11,267 nt of DNA from an uncultured Eubacteriales bacterium (GTDB lineage: Bacteria; Bacillota_I; Bacilli_A; RF39; UBA660). Under the pieces are notes generated by a model. It made no database searches. It was given only the letters and a program-made list of their open reading frames with translations, and was not told the origin of the DNA. The stretch is taken from positions 1 through 11,267 of the forward strand of contig ONXO01000055.1 in NCBI GenBank assembly GCA_900321795.1, written 5' to 3'. Made by a program: the position numbers and the translations under genes. Shown one piece after another: positions 7,399 to 11,267 of the stretch (its first letter is position 1; every line of letters starts with the position of its first letter).

Positions 7399-9675
7399 GT
7401 GAATACATTTGTTGATAAATTGAATAGCGGAGAATACATTTCTAATAAATTATATAGAGAGGCTTTGAATAGTCAACAAGTTCCTATTTCCTTTGATTTG
7501 AATAAATATAATAATGAAGTACTAAATAAAATGCTTATAAAATATAAAGATTACTTTGATAATATGTTTAAGGGAATAGATGATAATATTCATTTAGATG
7601 AAGAACAAATTAAAGCTATCTTATCAGAAGAAGATTATTCATTAATAATTGCGGGTGCTGGAACTGGTAAGACAACAACTATGGCGGCTAAGGTAAAATA
7701 CTTAGTAGATATAAAGAAAGTGGATCCTCAAAAAATACTTGTTATGAGTTACACTAAGAAAGTCAGTTTGGAATTAAAAAATAGAATTGTTGGCGAATTT
7801 CATATTCCAGCTTGCGTTATTACTTTTCATTCCCTAGGTCTTAGATATTTAAAAAATATTTTTTCAAAACAAAATTGTAGTGTTGTTGATGATAGTGATA
7901 GGACATATATTTTTAACGAGTATATTAAAGAAATCTTTTCGGATAAAGAAAAGATAAAGAAGATTTTAACACTTTTTGATGATACTAAAATATATATGGG
8001 ATTTAAAGATTTTTTTGTAAATAATTATTATAAGTATGAAACTTATGAAGAATTCTATAAAAATTATAAAGAACATTATATAGTTTTAGCAAAACAAGAA
8101 GGAATTGAAGAGGTTATAAAAAAAAGAATTTGGAAAAGAGTATATTCTGAAAATCCGTCAACAATAAAGGGCGAACTTGTTAAATCGGCAGGAGAGGCAG
8201 TAATCGCTAACTTTCTGTTTACGCACGGTATTGAATATTCTTATGAAAAAATATATCCTCATTTAATTAAAGATACATATAAGCCGGATTTTACATTAAG
8301 CCTATTTGGAGAAAATGTTTATCTAGAATATTTTGGATTAGATGATGAAGATTATAATCAAAAAAGAATATGGAAAGAAGATTTACATAAGTATTCAAAT
8401 AATAATTTTATATCTGTTAATAGGAACTCTTTAAAGAATATTGAAAAAGAACTTGAATATAAACTAAAAGATATGGGATTTGTTTTTAAGTTAAAGACCG
8501 ATGAAGAAATATTAAACGCTTTATTAGACTCTAATCCGCTTTACTATATGAAAAAGTTTAAAGATTTTGTGTATGACTCAATTGATGCTATTAAAGGGTC
8601 AGTTAATAGAGATAATTATTCGTTTATTATTAATGATTATATTAACAGTTTAGACAAGAATGAACAAGTAGAGGCAAGGGAAGAATTTGATTTTATTAAT
8701 GATTTTTATTTGTATTATCAAAAAAAATTGTATGGAAGCAAAAACTATAGATTTGATTTTGCAGATTTAATTTATTATGCAAATAAATACATTGAGAACG
8801 TAGATAGTAGTGAATTAAAATTTGATTATATTATTGTTGATGAGTATCAGGATATTTCAAGAGATAGATATGAGCTTACTAAGAACACTGCTAATAAGAA
8901 TAAATCTAAATTGTTTGCTGTTGGTGATGACTGGCAAAGTATCTATGCTTTTAATGGATCAAGAATAGACTATATATATAATTTTAATAAGTATTTTAAT
9001 GATGCAAAGCTATTTAAAATTTCTAAGACATTTAGAAATAGTCAAGAATTAATCGATTATTCAGGAAGTTTTATAATGAAAAATGATAGTCAAATACAAA
9101 AAGAGTTAATATCGAATAAGCACATAAGTAATCCAATAGTATTTGTTTTATATGATAGTGAAAAAGCTTTGAATTATGATGGTAAGTTATATAGAGGTTA
9201 TCAAGAGTATCAAGTTCTAAAAAAGGTAATTATGAAGATTCATAATGATAATCCAAATCATAATATATTAATTTTAGGCAGAACAAATGCTATAATAGAT
9301 AAGTGCTATAAAGATAAAGATTTTAGAGATGATATAGATTCAAAAATAGTTTTTGTTAGAAATGAAGAAATAATAATAAACGGAATGACAATACATGGAT
9401 CTAAAGGACTTACATTTGATGAAGTTATAATTATAGGATTAAATGAAAGATTTCCTATAGAAGGTAGAAATGAGTATTGGCTTAAAAACTTATTTACTTC
9501 AAAAAAATTAGATGAAGGCATTCCTTTTGCAGAAGAGAGAAGACTGTTTTATGTAGCTCTTACAAGAACTAAAAATCATGTATATTTAATAGCTCCTAAA
9601 GATGCTAATAAGAGAAGTGAATTTGTTGATGAAATAGCAAAAATTGTTAAAGATAAAAGTGAATTGTTAGTTTGA
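7399..9675 (+). CDS. UvrD/Rep-family superfamily 1 helicase with nuclease-like insertion
   Basis: Predicted ATP-dependent 3'-5' DNA helicase of the UvrD/Rep/HelD group (758 residues). Visible motifs: Q-motif glutamine (Q70), Walker A AGAGTGKTT (85-93, K91), motif Ic TFHSLG (142-147), motif II DEYQD (481-485), motif III VGDDWQSIYAFNG (508-520), motif IV KTFRN (543-547), motif V HGSKGLTFDEV (666-676) and motif VI LFYVALTRT (716-724). All look intact. Between motifs Ic and II, about residues 255-345 hold a separate module with E266 (AGEAVIANFL), D297 (KPDFTL) and E310 (VYLEYFG). This E-D-E pattern, with a conserved helix before it, resembles a PD-(D/E)XK nuclease fold, but the usual lysine two residues after E310 is F312, so activity is uncertain. 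The GTG start is supported by AAAGGTAGG at 7383-7390; the next in-frame ATG is 34 codons in, leaving the start somewhat open. The downstream membrane-protein gene follows by 10 nt. Role in repair, recombination or defence is inferred only. Confidence 0.88.
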   Translation: MNTFVDKLNSGEYISNKLYREALNSQQVPISFDLNKYNNEVLNKMLIKYKDYFDNMFKGIDDNIHLDEEQIKAILSEEDYSLIIAGAGTGKTTTMAAKVKYLVDIKKVDPQKILVMSYTKKVSLELKNRIVGEFHIPACVITFHSLGLRYLKNIFSKQNCSVVDDSDRTYIFNEYIKEIFSDKEKIKKILTLFDDTKIYMGFKDFFVNNYYKYETYEEFYKNYKEHYIVLAKQEGIEEVIKKRIWKRVYSENPSTIKGELVKSAGEAVIANFLFTHGIEYSYEKIYPHLIKDTYKPDFTLSLFGENVYLEYFGLDDEDYNQKRIWKEDLHKYSNNNFISVNRNSLKNIEKELEYKLKDMGFVFKLKTDEEILNALLDSNPLYYMKKFKDFVYDSIDAIKGSVNRDNYSFIINDYINSLDKNEQVEAREEFDFINDFYLYYQKKLYGSKNYRFDFADLIYYANKYIENVDSSELKFDYIIVDEYQDISRDRYELTKNTANKNKSKLFAVGDDWQSIYAFNGSRIDYIYNFNKYFNDAKLFKISKTFRNSQELIDYSGSFIMKNDSQIQKELISNKHISNPIVFVLYDSEKALNYDGKLYRGYQEYQVLKKVIMKIHNDNPNHNILILGRTNAIIDKCYKDKDFRDDIDSKIVFVRNEEIIINGMTIHGSKGLTFDEVIIIGLNERFPIEGRNEYWLKNLFTSKKLDEGIPFAEERRLFYVALTRTKNHVYLIAPKDANKRSEFVDEIAKIVKDKSELLV

Positions 9676-9685
9676 GGTGATCAAT

Positions 9686-10474
9686 ATGTTTAAAGGAGAT
9701 TATAATTTCTTTGATTATAAATATAATATAGTGGGTTATACAGGTCAGGATTATGGAGGGATTGCACAGAATTTGTATTTGGTAATATCTTTAGTTTTGA
9801 TGATTGCTCTTTTAGTGGCTTTGAGAAAATCATCTAAGGAAAAAGTGTTAAAAATTATTAAAGTGGTAGGAGTGTTTTTATCATTATTTTATATATTTAA
9901 AACTATTTGGGAGTCATATTACGATATTACACTAGGAGGATCATTCAATAAAGGATTACTTCCTTTTGATACTTGTTCTATTATAATGTGGGCTGCTTTA
10001 ATATCAGGTTTTGGAAAAGGTAAAATCAAAAAAATGGCAGATGCTTGGATATCTACCGGTAGTGTAGTAGGTGGCTTTGCTACTATGCTTTTCTTAAATG
10101 CTTTTAAGTATTATCCATTTTTCTCATTTGGAGCATTTTATTCAATGATTTGGCATTTCTTAATGGTATTTTTAGGACTTTTACTTATTGTTACTAATTA
10201 TGTGGATGTGAAGTTTTCAACTATAATTAAAGGTTCTTTATTTCATCTAGCTATTTCATTAATAGTCATTCCTATAGATTTTATTTATGATTTTGATTTC
10301 ATGCTTTATAAGGATTTAGGAGGGATACCTTTCTTTGAAGATATAGCAAGTAAATTTACTAGTAATGGCTTGCAATTTTTAAATCCTATCATGATGTTAA
10401 TACTTTATTTTGTTGCATTTAGTTTAGTTATATTAGTTTCGATGTTAATAAAAAAACTGATTCATTTAAAATAA
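9686..10474 (+). CDS. Seven-helix integral membrane protein, YwaF/TMEM164-like
   Basis: A 262-residue membrane protein with about seven hydrophobic helices (roughly 29-46, 57-75, 92-109, 123-140, 150-170, 182-200 and 233-255) and a basic C-terminus. The stretch LLPFDTCSI at 91-99, the small-residue turn SVVGGFATML at 126-135 and an aromatic helix with WH at 156-157 recall the YwaF family (TIGR02206, related to TMEM164), whose members have a polar-plus-Cys segment in the third helix. This assignment rests on overall pattern and is not firm; the biochemical role of the family is not known to me. ATG 9686 is preferred over the in-frame GTG 9677 because GAGGTGA at 9674-9680 is placed 5 nt before it. 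That ribosome binding site overlaps the helicase stop codon, so the gene is very probably co-transcribed with the helicase. The gene ends 2 nt from the convergent hydrolase gene. Confidence 0.7.
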   Translation: MFKGDYNFFDYKYNIVGYTGQDYGGIAQNLYLVISLVLMIALLVALRKSSKEKVLKIIKVVGVFLSLFYIFKTIWESYYDITLGGSFNKGLLPFDTCSIIMWAALISGFGKGKIKKMADAWISTGSVVGGFATMLFLNAFKYYPFFSFGAFYSMIWHFLMVFLGLLLIVTNYVDVKFSTIIKGSLFHLAISLIVIPIDFIYDFDFMLYKDLGGIPFFEDIASKFTSNGLQFLNPIMMLILYFVAFSLVILVSMLIKKLIHLK

Positions 10475-10487
10475 CGTTAATGAAGTT
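10450..10487 (-). terminator. Probable terminator of the convergent cell-wall hydrolase gene
   Basis: On the minus strand, AACTTCATT (10487-10479) pairs with AATGA and AGTT (10466-10462 and 10458-10455), nine pairs with a 3-nt bulge and a 12-nt loop, followed by a run of seven U opposite A10450-10456. The loop contains the hydrolase stop codon, and the U tract lies inside the 3' end of the membrane-protein gene. Confidence 0.45.
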
Positions 10488-10899
10488 GCTGGCAAATACC
10501 AGCTTTTGGTTCATAGAAGCAATGGCTTTTATATCTGCCTACTAATGTTTCGCCATACCATGTGTTTTTGCAGCTTTCTCCTGTTTTAGGAGAGTAAAAG
10601 TAAAGGGCATTAGTAGCAGGGTAATAATATTCTCCTTTAAGTACCCTTTCAGCTAAATCTCTTTCTTTGCTAGTAGCGCCTTTATTAAAAAGAGAACTTT
10701 TTATTCCTGAGAATTGATTTTTCTGGTAAATGACATCGGTAATAGTTCTAACATTTTTAAAATCAAGACAGTCAGCAATTGCACGGTTTACTATGACATT
10801 TCCTACCATAAGCATTCCAAGGTCACCTTCGGCTAAAGCTTCTGCTCTCATAAGTCTAGCACATAAGTCAAGTTCTTTTGAAGAATAGTTAATTAGCAT
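10477..10899 (-). CDS. SleB/CwlJ-type cell-wall hydrolase (Hydrolase_2)
   Basis: Predicted peptidoglycan hydrolase of the SleB/CwlJ family (Pfam Hydrolase_2), which includes the spore-cortex lytic enzymes of Bacillus. The 140-residue protein is essentially the catalytic domain alone. It has the family signature ARLMRAEALAEGDLGM (14-29) with the likely catalytic glutamate E20, then a VGNVIVNRA segment (32-40), VIYQKNQFSGI (56-66) and NALYFYSP (97-104). Like CwlJ and unlike SleB, it has no signal peptide and no peptidoglycan-binding domain. The C-terminus carries several cysteines (C109, C127, C135). ATG at 10899-10897 is preceded by AGGTGAG (10909-10903 on the minus strand), a strong ribosome binding site. 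It is convergent with the membrane-protein gene and divergent from tRNA-Trp. The germination role is inferred from the family; some non-sporulating bacteria also carry this domain. Confidence 0.85.
   Translation of the reverse strand: MLINYSSKELDLCARLMRAEALAEGDLGMLMVGNVIVNRAIADCLDFKNVRTITDVIYQKNQFSGIKSSLFNKGATSKERDLAERVLKGEYYYPATNALYFYSPKTGESCKNTWYGETLVGRYKSHCFYEPKAGICQQLH
10488..10507 (+). terminator. Weak terminator-like hairpin after the membrane-protein gene
   Basis: GCTGG (10488-10492) pairs with CCAGC (10499-10503) around a 6-nt loop, followed by TTTT. It lies 13 nt after the membrane-protein stop and within the 3' coding end of the opposite gene. The stem is only 5 bp, so it may be chance. 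Confidence 0.35.
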
Positions 10900-10914
10900 A
10901 ATCTCACCTAAAGT

Positions 10915-10945
10915 ATTATATGTTTTTACAAAATTATCTTTACAA
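10915..10945 (-). promoter_or_regulatory. Possible promoter of the cell-wall hydrolase gene
   Basis: On the minus strand TATAAT (10920-10915) is a perfect -10, with TTGTAA (10945-10940) as a -35 candidate at a long 19-bp spacing. The start would lie only a few bases before the AGGTGAG site, so the untranslated leader would be very short. The -35 overlaps that of the divergent tRNA promoter. Confidence 0.4.
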
Positions 10946-10968
10946 AATCTCTAATACTATGGTAAAAT
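10939..10968 (+). promoter_or_regulatory. Promoter of tRNA-Trp
   Basis: TTTACA (10939-10944, 5 of 6 match to TTGACA), an 18-bp spacer and TAAAAT (10963-10968) with TG at 10960-10961 form an extended -10 promoter. The transcript would start near 10975, a few bases before the mature tRNA 5' end. Confidence 0.7.
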
Positions 10969-10980
10969 ATTACTTGCCGT

Positions 10981-11054
10981 AGGGGTATAATATAATGGTA
11001 GTATTAACGTCTCCAAAACGTTCCGTTCGGGTTCGAATCCTGATACCCCTGCCA
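10981..11054 (+). tRNA. tRNA-Trp (anticodon CCA)
   Basis: A full cloverleaf can be drawn. The acceptor stem AGGGGTA pairs with TACCCCT (11044-11050), discriminator G at 11051 and genome-encoded CCA at 11052-11054. The D stem is ATAT/GTAT with loop AATGGTA. The anticodon stem AACGT/ACGTT encloses loop CTCCAAA with anticodon CCA at 11013-11015. The T stem TCGGG/CCTGA encloses loop TTCGAAT, and the variable loop has four bases. CCA reads UGG only, which agrees with TGA being used as a stop in this window. Confidence 0.97.
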
Positions 11055-11066
11055 TTTAGAAATTTG

Positions 11067-11081
11067 CTCCAACTTTTGGAG
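11067..11081 (+). other. Short hairpin after tRNA-Trp
   Basis: CTCCAA (11067-11072) and TTGGAG (11076-11081) form a 6-bp stem with a 3-nt loop, not followed by a T run. It may be a processing or stabilising hairpin in the tRNA trailer, ahead of the true terminator. Confidence 0.4.
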
Positions 11082-11093
11082 TTAATAATAAAA

Positions 11094-11122
11094 ATGCTTG
11101 GTTTTATAATCAAGTATTTTTT
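11094..11122 (+). terminator. Terminator of the tRNA-Trp transcript
   Basis: ATGCTTG (11094-11100) pairs with CAAGTAT (11111-11117), seven pairs with one G-T wobble, extendable by A-T pairs into the flanking A and T runs. The loop is 10 nt and the T run is 11117-11122. It is A/T-symmetric and could also work for minus-strand transcripts. Confidence 0.7.
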
Positions 11123-11141
11123 ATTTATTAATATAAAATAG

Positions 11142-11207
11142 TAATATTACGATTATTTGAAACTCTACTAACACTGTGGATACAATTAGTAATTTTTATA
11201 TTATAAT
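11142..11207 (+). promoter_or_regulatory. Promoter/operator region of the gene at the right edge
   Basis: A consensus -10 TATAAT lies at 11202-11207 with no clear -35. Upstream are a perfect 10-bp palindrome GTAATATTAC (11141-11150) and an inverted repeat TACTAA/TTAGTA (11166-11171 and 11186-11191, 14 bp apart). Either could be an operator for the encoded regulator, but in AT-rich DNA short palindromes arise often by chance. Confidence 0.35.
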
Positions 11208-11233
11208 TAATTGTGAATAGAGGAGGTATAATT

Positions 11234-11267
11234 ATGAATCAAGAAAAAATAGGAAAATTTATTGCTA
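11234..11267 (+). CDS. Start of a gene, probably an XRE-family HTH regulator (3'-partial)
   Basis: ATG 11234 is preceded by a full AGGAGG ribosome binding site (11221-11226, 7 nt away). Only eleven residues are in the window, MNQEKIGKFIA. This opening is typical of Cro/C1-type (XRE) helix-turn-helix regulators, in which a first helix of this kind precedes the DNA-binding helices, but so short a stretch cannot prove it. The coding start itself is secure; the product is an inference. Confidence 0.55.
   Translation, partial: MNQEKIGKFIA

Overview
The window is very AT-rich, uses TGA as a stop (hsdM and the helicase gene end in TGA) and TGG for tryptophan, and carries AGGAGG/AGGTGA-type ribosome binding sites. 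It also holds a tRNA-Trp with a CCA anticodon and spore-type cell-wall hydrolases. Together these point to a low-GC Gram-positive bacterium (Bacillota, standard code 11) rather than a Mycoplasma. The exact lineage cannot be fixed from this sequence.

Layout. (1) Positions 1-5639 hold a type I restriction-modification locus in the order hsdM (5' end outside the window), hsdS, hsdR. hsdM and hsdS overlap by ATGA and are probably translationally coupled. A hairpin terminator covers the hsdS stop codon, and hsdR has its own extended -10 promoter and ribosome binding site, so modification and restriction are probably separate transcripts. (2) Positions 5640-5903 are non-coding: the hsdR terminator, an 11-bp tandem repeat that may be a recombination scar, and a relatively GC-rich segment with strong hairpins that may be a small RNA or a leader. 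(3) Positions 5904-7310 encode an Amidase_3 protein with five LysM repeats and no signal peptide. (4) Positions 7399-10474 hold a probable two-gene unit: a UvrD/Rep-type helicase with a nuclease-like insertion, then a seven-helix membrane protein resembling the YwaF/TMEM164 group. (5) Convergent to these is a SleB/CwlJ-type cell-wall hydrolase (10477-10899, minus). Its promoter region overlaps that of tRNA-Trp (10981-11054, plus). (6) At the right edge a new gene begins whose first residues look like an XRE-family HTH regulator.

How the genes fit together. HsdM, HsdS and HsdR form one restriction-modification machine. The leaderless amidase and the CwlJ-like hydrolase both act on peptidoglycan and are reminiscent of sporulation or germination lysins. 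The helicase is the least standard protein: a putative PD-(D/E)XK-like module sits between helicase motifs Ic and II. It lies two genes from the restriction system, so a role in DNA repair or defence is possible but unproven. I found no convincing wholly new system; the helicase insertion and the 5.78-5.88 kb structured segment deserve the closest second look.
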